Shown here piece after piece: positions 34,509 through 43,332 of a stretch of DNA of 64,000 nucleotides (its first letter is position 1; the number at the start of each line of letters is the position of its first letter). The position numbers were made by a program, and so were the translations under genes. Location: the NCBI RefSeq assembly GCF_900116385.1, contig NZ_FPCI01000001.1, positions 744,001 through 808,000 on the forward strand, read 5' to 3'. The notes beneath the pieces were generated by a model. It worked only from the letters and a program-made list of their open reading frames with translations, was not told the DNA's origin and searched no databases. The stretch comes from Pseudoxanthomonas sp. YR558 (GTDB lineage: Bacteria > Pseudomonadota > Gammaproteobacteria > Xanthomonadales > Xanthomonadaceae).

Positions 34509-35024
34509 ATGCGCGTCGCTGAACGCTACCGAGGGAGTGCGCCGCCGGTGAATCCGCCCCCCGAACTGCTGCGCCGCCTGCTGCGCGCAAAGGACCGCAT
34601 GGATGCGCATCCCGACCAGGACTGGCCGGTCGAGCGCCTGGCGGAGGTCAGCGCGGTGTCGAAGGCGCACTTCGCCCGCGCGTTCAAGCAGGCGTTCGGC
34701 TTGCCCCCGCACCGCTACCTGCTCACCCGCCGCATCGAGCGCGCCGCGGCGCTGCTGCGCGAGACCGACGCACCGATCATCGACATCGCGCTGCAGACCG
34801 GCTGGACCAGCATCGGCACGTTCGGCCGGATCTTCCGCGACATCCTCGGCGAGAGCCCGGGCGAGTGCCGGCGCCGCGCGCGGGAGATGATCGACCCGCG
34901 CAGCGCGATCCCGGAATGCGTCATGCGTGCGGTGGAGCGCCCGGACCTGAAGACCGCAGTTTCGGAGAAGCGCCGCCAGGCTGGCGAGGCTACGGTGGCC
35001 ACCCCAACAACGGAGGTCCCATGA
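34509..35024 (+). CDS. AraC-family transcriptional regulator (single HTH domain)
   Basis: A small AraC/XylS-type protein of 171 residues, or 158 if the GTG at 34548, which has GAGGGAG ten bases upstream, is used. Only the C-terminal DNA-binding domain is present: the two helix-turn-helix segments (WPVERLAEVSAVSKAHFARAF and the later PIIDIALQTGWTSIGTFGRIF) with the family signature toward the end. No sensor domain is seen. Its TGA overlaps the ATG of the VOC gene (ATGA), so this triplet (AraC, VOC, small membrane protein) is one unit. Target genes are unknown, perhaps the unit itself. Confidence 0.88.
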   Translation: MRVAERYRGSAPPVNPPPELLRRLLRAKDRMDAHPDQDWPVERLAEVSAVSKAHFARAFKQAFGLPPHRYLLTRRIERAAALLRETDAPIIDIALQTGWTSIGTFGRIFRDILGESPGECRRRAREMIDPRSAIPECVMRAVERPDLKTAVSEKRRQAGEATVATPTTEVP

Positions 35025-35440
35025 GCCAGGGTATCGAGGTGATCGGTGTATACGTGCGCGACCAGGACGAAGCGCTGGGCTTCTACGTGGACAAGCTCGG
35101 GTTCCGCGTGCAGGCCGATGTGCGCAACGGCAGCTACCGCTGGCTGACGGTGCAGCACCCGGAGCAGCCGTCGGTGCAACTGGGCCTGTTCACCCCCGGC
35201 CCGCCCGTCCACGACGCCGCCACGGCCGAGGCGCTCAATGCCCTGGTCGCCAAGGGCGCGATGCCGCCGCTGGTCTTGAAGGTCGCCGACTGCCAGGCCA
35301 CGTACGCCGCGCTGAGCGCCAAGGGCGTGGAATTCATCCAGGAACCGATCAGCCGCTACGGCCAGGTCGATGCCGGCTTCCGCGACCCGTCCGGCAATGG
35401 CTGGAAGATGATCGAACGCCAGCGCAAGGAGACCGCATGA
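35021..35440 (+). CDS. VOC superfamily (glyoxalase-like) protein
   Basis: A 139-residue protein of the vicinal-oxygen-chelate fold (glyoxalase/bleomycin-resistance/dioxygenase type). The pattern MSQGIEVIGVYVRDQDEALGFY...FRDPSGNGWKMIE is typical of the one-domain members that work as dimers. The metal ligands cannot be fixed from the sequence with confidence. The ATG at 35021 has a strong GGAGG site four bases upstream and overlaps the AraC stop. Possible roles include detoxification or thiol/metal-dependent lyase activity. Confidence 0.85.
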   Translation: MSQGIEVIGVYVRDQDEALGFYVDKLGFRVQADVRNGSYRWLTVQHPEQPSVQLGLFTPGPPVHDAATAEALNALVAKGAMPPLVLKVADCQATYAALSAKGVEFIQEPISRYGQVDAGFRDPSGNGWKMIERQRKETA

Positions 35441-35661
35441 ACATCGCGCGCTTCTCGCGGCAGAGCCACCGCTGGCTCTCCCTCGTGTTCACCCTGACGG
35501 TGATCCTCAACTTCGCCTGGCGCGCCGCCGCCGGCGGCGAACCGCCGGCGTGGGTCACCTACTCGCCGTTGCCGCCGCTGTTCCTGCAACTGTTCACCGG
35601 GCTGTATCTCTTCGCCCTGCCGTATCTGGGGCGCGGGCGTGCGGACGGCGCCGCGACCTGA
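35437..35661 (+). CDS. Small membrane protein
   Basis: A 74-residue protein with two predicted membrane helices (LVFTLTVILNFAWRAAA and FLQLFTGLYLFALPYLG). The ATGA overlap with the VOC gene and the terminator after the stop suggest it is the last gene of the AraC-VOC unit. The family is not recognised; a connection to glyoxalase-like activity is unknown. Confidence 0.65.
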   Translation: MNIARFSRQSHRWLSLVFTLTVILNFAWRAAAGGEPPAWVTYSPLPPLFLQLFTGLYLFALPYLGRGRADGAAT

Positions 35662-35702
35662 CATGCGTGCGCTGAGCACTGATGTGTGTTGATTCACCCA
35701 AG

Positions 35703-35722
35703 AAGCCTGACGCGTCAGGCTT
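35703..35722. terminator. Perfect palindromic terminator between convergent genes
   Basis: AAGCCTGACGCGTCAGGCTT is a perfect 20-base palindrome. A short T-rich stretch (TTTGTCT) follows on the plus strand. It serves the AraC-VOC unit ending at 35661 and perhaps, from the other side, the gene ending at 35823. It is the clearest bidirectional terminator in the window. Confidence 0.7.
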
Positions 35723-35822
35723 TGTCTGAGTAAAGACCGTGCGGGCTGAACGGGCGCCGGTGGCGTGAGCGGCACGACGCTGCCGGCATCCCCGCGCACA
35801 TGATGCGACCGCGAGCGCCCGC

Positions 35823-36041
35823 CTACTTCTTCAGGCCGGCGACCACTTCCCGCACGCTGAGGCCGAGCTCCAGCTGCAGGCGCACGTATTCGCGTTCCTT
35901 GCGCGACAGGGCGCGACCCAGCTCGATCCGCACGTCTTCGGCTTCCAGAATGCGCAGGATCCGCGGCATCGCCGAGCCGATGGCATCCTGGCCGTAACCG
36001 GCTTCGCGCAGCGCCGCCGTCAGTAGGGTTTCGACATCCAT
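35823..36041 (-). CDS. Small helical protein of unknown function
   Basis: A 72-residue soluble protein that is predicted to be almost entirely helical (VETLLTAALREAGYGQD and ELGRALSRKEREYVRLQLEL). No domain was recognised. It lies 60 bases after the retropepsin-like gene, on the same strand, and its stop is about 100 bases from the terminator at 35703-35722. Confidence 0.55.
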   Translation of the reverse strand: MDVETLLTAALREAGYGQDAIGSAMPRILRILEAEDVRIELGRALSRKEREYVRLQLELGLSVREVVAGLKK

Positions 36042-36100
36042 GGTGCATCCAGGTGCGGGGAAGGGAGCGCATTGTGCACCCTCCCCGCCTCGCCCGCGGC

Positions 36101-37009
36101 TCAACGGCAGACCGCGACCGCCTTGGATCGCTGGTCGATGACGACCACGGCGCCCTGCAGCGCGTGCGCGCCGACCAGCAGCTCCGGGTAACGCTCCGAT
36201 ATGCGCACCTCGACATCCGTGAGGCGGAGGTCGCCGACGCGGAACGGTCCATGCACCTTCGCACGCTGCGTGTCCACCTGCACGTTGGAGAGTCGTGCTT
36301 TGCCGGCCGCCTCGGCAGGCGCGTTGCCGATCTGATCGAAGAGCGCTTGCGGCAACACGAAGGCGACGTTCGCGCCGGTATCCAGATTGCCGACCGTCTC
36401 GATGTCGCCGATCGACACCGGCACGCGGAACGGCCGTTCGTAGGCCAGCACACCGGCCTGCCCGGGGGACAGCGCGAGGCGACGGCTGAACGACACCGTC
36501 TTCCGCGGGTAGTCGATCACCAGCACGCCGTCGGCGAAGAACTCGCGCGCGATGATCCCGGAGAACGCGGCTTCGGGCGCCATCTTGCTGTTGTAGTCGC
36601 GCGTGATGACGTTGAGGTCATGCCGGACGAGGCCGCCGACGTCGAGCGTATCGAACCGCGTGGTGTCGGCCTCGGCGGTCTTGACGCCATCGGAGTTCAG
36701 GATGGGCTTCTCGATCGGCAGGCCAAGCCGCGTAACCAGGCTGGCGTCCGCGCGTCCCAGCCCGCTGGCGCCGGTATCCAGCGCGAACGTGAGCGGCGCC
36801 TGCCCATTGACCTTCGCCTGCACGTAGATCCTGCCGTCGATCACCTCGAATGGCACCTGCATGTCGTACGCGTCGCGCGGCGCATGCGCGGCGTCGCAGG
36901 CGGAGCCAGGCGCTGCGTGCGCCGCGTCGATACTCGCGGTGAACAGGGCGGGTAGCGCAATGAATGCGATGCGCTCGACCCAGATGACGAGACTGCTCGG
37001 GCTGGACAT
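36101..37009 (-). CDS. Retropepsin-like aspartic protease with two DTGA motifs, exported
   Basis: A 302-residue protein with an N-terminal signal peptide or anchor (about residues 12-33, IAFIALPALFTASIDAAHA) and a clan AA aspartic protease fold. It has two catalytic-type motifs, FALDTGASGL (residue about 75) and GNLDTGANVAF (about 210). Bacterial retropepsins usually have one motif per chain and dimerise. Both motifs in a single chain suggest a pseudo-symmetric single-chain protease like pepsin, though this could also be a tandem of two half domains. Export indicates a periplasmic or secreted function. Substrate and processing are unknown. The start at 37009 has GGAG eight bases upstream. Confidence 0.8.
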   Translation of the reverse strand: MSSPSSLVIWVERIAFIALPALFTASIDAAHAAPGSACDAAHAPRDAYDMQVPFEVIDGRIYVQAKVNGQAPLTFALDTGASGLGRADASLVTRLGLPIEKPILNSDGVKTAEADTTRFDTLDVGGLVRHDLNVITRDYNSKMAPEAAFSGIIAREFFADGVLVIDYPRKTVSFSRRLALSPGQAGVLAYERPFRVPVSIGDIETVGNLDTGANVAFVLPQALFDQIGNAPAEAAGKARLSNVQVDTQRAKVHGPFRVGDLRLTDVEVRISERYPELLVGAHALQGAVVVIDQRSKAVAVCR

Positions 37010-37139
37010 GCGGGGGCTCCACGATCCGGAGTGCCCGTTGTACCGGCGCGATGCAGGGCGAGGCCCGTGCCGGAAGGCATGTGCCGGGAACACGGCGGGG
37101 CCGGCGCGTCGCAGGATCATGCGCGTCCTGCGCGCGGCG

Positions 37140-37442
37140 TCACCACTTCCCGAAGAAGGACGAGATGTCGAAGTAGATCTTCTTTTCTTCACCCGACGGC
37201 AGCTGGATCGTGATGAGGTCCATCGGGACCTTGCCCATCACCAAGGCCTGGGACTTCACTTCCGCACCGGGATAGTGCTTCTGCAGCCACTGTCGCTCGG
37301 CCTGGATGCTGCGGACCCGCACGGCGGATTCGGCCGTCAGTCCATCGCCTTGGGCACTGTCGGCGCTTTCCCGACCGGCCGGCGTCGATTGGCACGCTGC
37401 AAGCAGCAGGGCGAGTACCACCACGATCAGAACGCGCTGCAT
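37140..37442 (-). CDS. Small lipoprotein of unknown function
   Basis: A 100-residue protein with a type II signal peptide: MQRVLIVVVLALLLAACQS carries the lipobox LAAC. The mature part is about 84 residues, with a conserved-looking C-terminal segment (LQKHYPGAEVKSQALVMG and the end WFGK-like KKIYFDISSFFGKW). The residue after the Cys is Gln, compatible with the outer membrane. The family is not recognised. It follows a four-helix membrane protein gene (33-base gap). Confidence 0.7.
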   Translation of the reverse strand: MQRVLIVVVLALLLAACQSTPAGRESADSAQGDGLTAESAVRVRSIQAERQWLQKHYPGAEVKSQALVMGKVPMDLITIQLPSGEEKKIYFDISSFFGKW

Positions 37443-37475
37443 GTGACCTCCCGTTTGAACATCCACGACCACGCC

Positions 37476-38000
37476 TCAGGACGCGTCCAATGAGGCGCCA
37501 TACCGATATCGATAGATCAGACGCCGGATGCCGGCGTTGCCGACCACCAGCCACAGTCCGATCACCAGCTCCGCGAGCGTGGCGAACACACTGGCCACCT
37601 GATCATGGGACCACTCGAAGTAGACCGCCGGGACCTGCCGGGTGCGGATCCACAGCGTGAGCCAATAGATCGCATCCACCACCCCATAGGCCAGCACCCA
37701 GATGCCGATCAGCGTCAGGCCGACGGACAGCGCCAGCGATGCATCCATGGGCGGTTCCGTGCGCGGCTCGCGCATCACGGGCAAGAGCCTGCGCGCGATG
37801 CTCAGCGGAAAGAACCAGAGCAGCACGCAGATCAGCGTTCCCGACAGGAGGCCCAGCGCATTGAAGATCGCCCACGCCCTGCCCTGATCGCCCGTGGCGA
37901 AGAACTGGACGACATCCGGCACCTGCTTGATCACGCCAAGGAACAGGAAAACCGAAAAAAGCCGGACCGCGATGGCGACAAAATCCTCTCTACTCAGCAT
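37476..38000 (-). CDS. Integral membrane protein with four predicted helices
   Basis: A 174-residue membrane protein. Hydrophobic segments lie at about residues 10-28 (VRLFSVFLFLGVIKQV), 45-68 (NALGLLSGTLICVLLWFFP), 90-115 (LSVGLTLIGIWVLAYGV) and 135-158 (FATLAELVIGLWLVVGNAG). There is no recognised domain. It lies between a lipoprotein gene and an exported-protein gene, both on the same strand and all three plausibly co-transcribed. Function unknown. Confidence 0.7.
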   Translation of the reverse strand: MLSREDFVAIAVRLFSVFLFLGVIKQVPDVVQFFATGDQGRAWAIFNALGLLSGTLICVLLWFFPLSIARRLLPVMREPRTEPPMDASLALSVGLTLIGIWVLAYGVVDAIYWLTLWIRTRQVPAVYFEWSHDQVASVFATLAELVIGLWLVVGNAGIRRLIYRYRYGASLDAS

Positions 38001-38045
38001 GCTGTCCTCGTTGATTCCATCGAATGCGTCATCCGCGTCGCGCCT

Positions 38046-38702
38046 TCAGCACCCCATCGGCGGCAGGAAGGCCAGCGTCGTAACCTCCACCCACGTGCCC
38101 TTGCGCAGCACTTCGACGCGCACCCGCACCGTGCTGATCGCCACGTAAGGCGACACCGACACCAGCGCATCGGGCTTGTCGAGTTCGGGGAGCCAACCAT
38201 CGGCGATGGTCGGGTCACCCTGCTTCGCCGCATGCGCATGCACCGCGGCGTCGAGTTCCCTGCGTGTGTACCTCGGGAAACAGCTCTGCTGCTCCGATGA
38301 CGGTGTTGGCAGGACGAAGCTCACCGCATCGATCGTCTGCGTCGGCAGCCAGGCCGACGTGCAGTGCTTCCAGTCGATGAGATCCAGGTGCGGACCCTCC
38401 GCGCCCAGGGCGAGGCTGGTCTCAAACTGCACGCGCACACGGTACATTTCGCCCGCCTGCGCAGGCTGCAATTGCAGCGTTGCACCGTAGACCTCATCGC
38501 CCAGTTCCAGCGGCACCGTCAGCGACGTGGGCACCGTGCCCTCGTGCTTCCACCCCTGGAACGCATACTCGCCGTCGACGGACGGCAGCACGCGGATGCC
38601 GGACAGCGCCTGCGCCTGCGCCCACAGCGGCGCGCACAGCAGCGCGATCGCGAACAGCGCGCGCACGCGACGCAGCCGCCCGACTCCCTGTGTCCCCTTC
38701 AT
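38046..38702 (-). CDS. Exported protein of unknown function
   Basis: A 218-residue protein with a signal peptide (ARG/ALA leader ending LLCAPLWAQAQA). The mature part is mostly beta with two cysteines near the middle (HCTSAW and QQSCFPRY) and one at the end. No domain was recognised. The ATG at 38702 follows a good ribosome site (AGGGGAGCAGGG). It diverges from the beta-propeller kinase gene with 170 bases between. Confidence 0.7.
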   Translation of the reverse strand: MKGTQGVGRLRRVRALFAIALLCAPLWAQAQALSGIRVLPSVDGEYAFQGWKHEGTVPTSLTVPLELGDEVYGATLQLQPAQAGEMYRVRVQFETSLALGAEGPHLDLIDWKHCTSAWLPTQTIDAVSFVLPTPSSEQQSCFPRYTRRELDAAVHAHAAKQGDPTIADGWLPELDKPDALVSVSPYVAISTVRVRVEVLRKGTWVEVTTLAFLPPMGC

Positions 38703-38872
38703 CCCTGCTCCCCTTTGGGGCGCCGACATCCCCGGGGCGATGGTAGCGCGATCCACAACGGCCGGCCGTCGCGCGCGGCGGCATGACCGGGTTAGGATGC
38801 GGCAGGGCCCGGGAGGGGATAACCGGCCCACACGACGAAGACCCGACGTCTGGCCGCCTGCGGAGGGCCGCC

Positions 38873-41800
38873 ATGCTGCGCAGCCTTTTCCTGACGGTCC
38901 TGCTGTTGGTGGTCGGCGTGCCTCTGAGCGCGCTGCCGGCGCATGCGCTGGATCCGGGCGCCGGCATCGGCCAGCTCAAGCACAGCCGCTGGATGGCGGA
39001 CGACGGTGTACCGCTGGGCATCTATGCGTTGGCGCAGACGCCGGACGGCTTCCTGTGGATCGGCAGCGACGCCGGACTGCACCGCTTCGACGGCGTGCGC
39101 TTCGATGCCGCCGCAGGACCGGACGGCGCACTTCGCAACGAACCGGTCTCGGCCCTCATGGCCGCGCGGAACGGCGACCTCTGGATCGGCTACCAGTCCG
39201 GCCGCATGGCCGTGTTGCGGGATGGGAAACTGCTCGACCGGTCGACACCCACCAGCGATCGCTGGGTGGTTCGGCTCTATGAAGACCGTGCAGGGGGGGT
39301 GTGGGCCATGACCGGCAACACCCGCCACCCACTGCTGCGGTACAGCGGCGCCCGCTGGGAACACATCGAAACGGCATGGGCGTTCACGGGGACCTACGCC
39401 TGGTCAATGGCCGAGTCCGGTGATGGCCGCCTGTGGCTCGCCGATGCGACCGAGGTCATGGTGCTGGCACCCGGCGAGCGCCGGCTCCGCCGAACCGGCA
39501 TCGTGAGCAAGATCGAATCGGGCGACAACTTCGGCCTGACGGCGGACAGCACCGGACGCGTCTGGCAGTCGAGTGCGTTCAGCGGCACCCGCCGCCTGCC
39601 GGATGCTGCCCATGCGCAGGGCACACCGGACGCCACCGTGCCGGTGTCATCGGTCGGGCATTTCTATCGCAGCTTCCTGTTCGACCGCGATGGCGCCATC
39701 TGGGGCATCACCTATTCCGCGGGCATCTACCGCATCGCAAGACCGCAACGCCTGTATGCGGGGGAGCGCCCGCTGGAAGAGAGCTTCACCGCGAAGGATG
39801 GCCTCTCCTCCGACCGGGCACAGGCCATTCTGGAGGACCGGGAAGGCAATATCTGGATCGGTACCAGCGCGGGGCTGGATCGTTTCCGGCCAGCCAACAT
39901 CCGCCCCGCCGCCGGCGTTACTGCGCATTCCCCGCTGGGTTACGTGTTGATGGGTACGCGCGATGGCACCGTGTATGTCGCCGATTCGGTCAGCGTGCTG
40001 CGCGTGCCAGTGGTGGGCGACGCGACCCGGGTGCTCGAAGGGCTGCGCAATCCCCAAGCGTTGTGCGAAGACCGCGACGGCGCCCTCTGGGTGAAGACCG
40101 GTGATGCGCTGTTCCGCGGCATCGAAGGACGCTACGAGCGCATGCCGGTGCCCGAAACGCCGCGCGGGGCGCTGGACTGCGTGGTGACCGCAGATGGCCG
40201 CCGCTGGTTCAATCGTGTTCGTGGCGGCCTAATGCGCTACGAGAACGGCGCATGGATCGATGCGCTGCCGGAAAGCGCGGACGACGAAGCCCCGAAGATC
40301 CCGGCGATGATCGAGGCGCCCAGCGGTGGCCTGCTGATGTACGCCCGCTCGCTGGGATTGGTGCTGTCCGAACCACCCCGGATGCGCATGCTGTGGAAAC
40401 ATGCCGACATTCCTGGCGGTGAAGTGACCGTGCTTTATCCCGTCGGCAAGGACGTGATCGTGGCCAGTCTCGGCGGTGTCGCCCGCCTGCGCGATGGCAA
40501 AGTGACCACCCTGCGCCGGAACGATGCCTGGCTGCTGGGCATCACCGGCATCACGGAAAGCCGCGACGGCTACATCTGGCTGCAATCGCGCGCGGGCATC
40601 GCCCGCCTGCGCAGAGAGGCGTTCCTGGGCAGCTTCGACACTCCAGCGCGCCCGCTGGAGGTCGAGTTACTGGACTTCGACGACGGCCTGCGCGCGCCCC
40701 CCGCCCCCGGTTACGCCAGGAACAGCGCGCTGACCGGCGGCGACGGTACGTTGTGGCTCCTGACAACCGACGGCGTGGCGCAGATCCAGCCGACGCAGTT
40801 GGCGCGCAATCCGGTGCCGCCGCCGGTGCGGATCGTCGGCCTCGCCTACGGATCGCAGCGGTTGCGGGACCCGACATCGGCCACGCTGCCTGCGGGCGTG
40901 TCGCGCATCGAGATCGACTACACCGCCCTGAGCCTGAGCGTTCCCAGCCGCGTGCGGTTCCGCTACCGGCTCGAGGGCGTGGACGAGGACTGGATCAATG
41001 CGGGACATCGCCGCCAGGCGTTCTACACCAACCTCGATCCGGGGCAGTACCGCTTCCGCGTGATCGCGGCGAACGACAGCGGCGTGTGGAACGAGAAAGG
41101 CGCAACGCTGGCGTTCGTCGTGCCGCCGACGTTCCTGCAATCGATCTGGTTCAAGGCGCTGCTGGTGCTCGCCGTGGCGGTGCTGTTGTGGGGCCTGTAC
41201 GCGCTGCGCCTGCGCTACGAAACCGCGCGCTTGCGCGATCGCTTCCAGGGACAGATCGCCGAACGCACCCGTATCGCGCGCGAGCTGCACGACACGCTGC
41301 TGCAGGAATTCCAGGCGCTGACGTTGCGCTTCCAGGGTGCCGTGGACTGCCTGCGTACCGATGCGCGCACGCACGACGCACTGACCCGGGCGCTGGATCG
41401 CGCCGACGAGGCGCTGAAGGCCGGTCGCGAGCGCGTACACGACCTGCGTGCGCCACACACCGGCGACCACCTGCCCGACGCCCTGCAGGACACGGCCAGA
41501 CACCTGATCGATGACGGTGCGTTGGATCTCCAGATATCCGTGGAAGGCATCCCTCGGCTGCTGGTCGATGCCGCGGCCGAAGAAGTGCGGCGCATCGCGG
41601 AAGAGGCACTGCGCAACGTGGTGCGGCATGCGCAGGCGCGGAACGCGTGCATCGTGCTCGCTTATCGCACCGAGGGGCTGTCGATGACGATTCGCGACGA
41701 CGGCATCGGGCTCCGCGCGAAAGCGGACGGCGACGATGATCACTTCGGCTGCGCCGGCATGCGCGAACGCGCGCAGCAACTCGGCGGGAGGCTCGATATC

Positions 41801-41932
41801 GGCAATGCGCCGGCAGGCGGCACCGTCGTCGAGCTGTTCGTCCCTGCCCGGCATCTCTACTGTCAGCGCCACGCCGGCTTCTGGGGATGGCTGGTGCGGC
41901 GCGATGCCGCACCCCGCGACGACGTCCGCTGA
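38873..41932 (+). CDS. Beta-propeller sensor histidine kinase (Reg_prop, Y_Y_Y, HisKA_3)
   Basis: A 1019-residue membrane sensor kinase. After a signal peptide (LTVLLLVVGVPLSALPAHA) the periplasmic part shows repeats of the two-component-regulator propeller, such as GFLWIGSDAGLHRF, GDLWIGYQSGRMAV, GNIWIGTSAGLDRF and GTLWLLTTDGV. A Y_Y_Y domain follows (FRYRLEGVDEDWINAG), then a membrane helix (KALLVLAVAVLLWGLYAL). The cytoplasmic HisKA_3 region is RTRIARELHDTLLQEFQ with His806 the phosphorylation site, and the ATPase domain has GIGLRAK and GCAGMRERAQQLGGRL. Members of this group usually act with a LuxR/NarL-type regulator; none is encoded next door, so the partner is elsewhere. The ligand is unknown; many homologues sense carbohydrates. 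Confidence 0.92.
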   Translation: MLRSLFLTVLLLVVGVPLSALPAHALDPGAGIGQLKHSRWMADDGVPLGIYALAQTPDGFLWIGSDAGLHRFDGVRFDAAAGPDGALRNEPVSALMAARNGDLWIGYQSGRMAVLRDGKLLDRSTPTSDRWVVRLYEDRAGGVWAMTGNTRHPLLRYSGARWEHIETAWAFTGTYAWSMAESGDGRLWLADATEVMVLAPGERRLRRTGIVSKIESGDNFGLTADSTGRVWQSSAFSGTRRLPDAAHAQGTPDATVPVSSVGHFYRSFLFDRDGAIWGITYSAGIYRIARPQRLYAGERPLEESFTAKDGLSSDRAQAILEDREGNIWIGTSAGLDRFRPANIRPAAGVTAHSPLGYVLMGTRDGTVYVADSVSVLRVPVVGDATRVLEGLRNPQALCEDRDGALWVKTGDALFRGIEGRYERMPVPETPRGALDCVVTADGRRWFNRVRGGLMRYENGAWIDALPESADDEAPKIPAMIEAPSGGLLMYARSLGLVLSEPPRMRMLWKHADIPGGEVTVLYPVGKDVIVASLGGVARLRDGKVTTLRRNDAWLLGITGITESRDGYIWLQSRAGIARLRREAFLGSFDTPARPLEVELLDFDDGLRAPPAPGYARNSALTGGDGTLWLLTTDGVAQIQPTQLARNPVPPPVRIVGLAYGSQRLRDPTSATLPAGVSRIEIDYTALSLSVPSRVRFRYRLEGVDEDWINAGHRRQAFYTNLDPGQYRFRVIAANDSGVWNEKGATLAFVVPPTFLQSIWFKALLVLAVAVLLWGLYALRLRYETARLRDRFQGQIAERTRIARELHDTLLQEFQALTLRFQGAVDCLRTDARTHDALTRALDRADEALKAGRERVHDLRAPHTGDHLPDALQDTARHLIDDGALDLQISVEGIPRLLVDAAAEEVRRIAEEALRNVVRHAQARNACIVLAYRTEGLSMTIRDDGIGLRAKADGDDDHFGCAGMRERAQQLGGRLDIGNAPAGGTVVELFVPARHLYCQRHAGFWGWLVRRDAAPRDDVR

Positions 41933-42042
41933 GTCGCTCGCAGCCCACCATCGGCTGAACATCCGCCACGGGCATTCGGTTGCTTCACGGAAGCATGACC
42001 GCGGCCGACCTATGGTCGGAAAAAAGGCGCGGAGGCATTCCG

Positions 42043-42330
42043 ATGACGATGATCAGACTGCGGGCCACCGGCACGCGCACCGGCTTCGATGCGCTGGTGG
42101 CGGCGCTGCATGGCGTGGATGGCGTGGAGCGCGTGGAAGAACTGGCGGACCTGATGCCGCACATGGACGACGAGGATTCCAGTTCCGCCGGGTTGACCGA
42201 CGACCGCGGCGGCGACCTGCACGCGCTCGAGGTGGAAGCGGCCTCGCCGTACGCCGACACGGTGCGCGAGACGGCGGACGACATCGCGGCGCGCTACGAC
42301 CTCGTGCTCGAGTTCGTCGACGAGTTCTGA
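42043..42330 (+). CDS. Small acidic protein upstream of topoisomerase IB
   Basis: A 95-residue protein with 23 acidic and only seven basic residues (no lysine) and no membrane segment. The first and last thirds look like a ferredoxin-like alpha/beta fold (RTGFDALVAALHGVDGV and DDIAARYDLVLEFVDEF); the middle is acidic and flexible. The ATG at 42043 has a strong GGAGG site seven bases upstream. It lies six bases before the topoisomerase gene, which makes co-translation likely. A DNA-mimic or partner role is possible only as a guess. The family is not recognised. Confidence 0.7.
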   Translation: MTMIRLRATGTRTGFDALVAALHGVDGVERVEELADLMPHMDDEDSSSAGLTDDRGGDLHALEVEAASPYADTVRETADDIAARYDLVLEFVDEF

Positions 42331-42336
42331 GGCCGC

Positions 42337-43332
42337 GTGGCCGGCCTGCACTACACCACCGATACCCTGCCCGGCCTGCGCCGGCAGCGGCGTGGGCGCG
42401 GGTTCGTCTACCTGGATGCGCGCGGCCGTGCGGTGCGCGCGCAGACCACGCTGGAGCGCATCCGCCTGCTGGCCATTCCGCCGGCCTACACCGACGTGTG
42501 GATCTGCGCCGATGCGCGCGGCCACCTGCAAGCCACCGGACGCGATGCGCGCGGGCGCAAGCAGTACCGCTACCACCGCGACTGGCAGGCCGAACGCGGC
42601 GCCCGCAAGTACGACCGGCTGGTTGCCTTCGCCGATGCCCTGCCCCGGCTGCGCCGCCGCATCCGCGCCGACCTTGCGCTGCCGGGGTTTCCGCGCGACA
42701 AAGTCGTCGCGCTGGTGCTCGCCCTGCTCGGCCAGACCCTGCTGCGCGTGGGCAACGCCAGCTACGAGAAGGACAACGGGTCCTACGGCCTCACCACGCT
42801 GCGCAACGTGCATGCGCACTTCATCGCCGGCAGCGAAGTGCGCTTCGCCTTCCGCGGCAAGGGCGGCAAGCCGATCGAGTCGCGGGTCAGCGATGCGCGC
42901 CTGGTGCGGCTGGTGCGCGGTTGCCGCCAGCTGCCCGGGCAGGCGCTGTTCCAGTATCGCGAAGGCGACACCGTGCAGCGGATCAGCTCCGGCGACGTCA
43001 ACGCATATTTGCAGGAGGTGATGGGCGGGCCGTTCACCGCGAAGGATTTCCGCACCTGGGGGGCCACCCTGTTCGCCTTCCGCATGCTGGCGGCGACAGC
43101 GGTGCCCGAGACCGACACGGCCCGCCAGCAAGCGCGCATGGACGTGCTGCGCCATACCGCCGCCATCCTTGGAAACACGCCGCGCATTTGCGAACGCTGC
43201 TACGTGGACCCGCGCGTGTTCGAGGGCTGGGAAGACGGCCGCGTGCAGCGCGCCACCGCGCGGGCGCGCGGTCAGCGGCAGTGGGAACAAGCGGCGATCC
43301 GTTTCCTCCGGCGCGCACGCCGCGGCTCATGA
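42337..43332 (+). CDS. DNA topoisomerase IB (poxvirus type)
   Basis: A 331-residue type IB topoisomerase of the bacterial/poxvirus group that relaxes supercoils by a 3'-phosphotyrosyl intermediate. Conserved elements are YRYHRDWQAERGARKYDRL, VGNASYEKDNGSYGLTTL, the KDFRTWGATL region with catalytic Arg, and the active-site Tyr in LGNTPRICERCYVDPRVF. GTG is the start at 42337. The last six bases overlap the end of the convergent ligD gene through a TCATGA palindrome in which both stops lie back to back. The neighbourhood of Ku/LigD end joining is interesting but functional coupling is unproven. Confidence 0.93.
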   Translation: MAGLHYTTDTLPGLRRQRRGRGFVYLDARGRAVRAQTTLERIRLLAIPPAYTDVWICADARGHLQATGRDARGRKQYRYHRDWQAERGARKYDRLVAFADALPRLRRRIRADLALPGFPRDKVVALVLALLGQTLLRVGNASYEKDNGSYGLTTLRNVHAHFIAGSEVRFAFRGKGGKPIESRVSDARLVRLVRGCRQLPGQALFQYREGDTVQRISSGDVNAYLQEVMGGPFTAKDFRTWGATLFAFRMLAATAVPETDTARQQARMDVLRHTAAILGNTPRICERCYVDPRVFEGWEDGRVQRATARARGQRQWEQAAIRFLRRARRGS

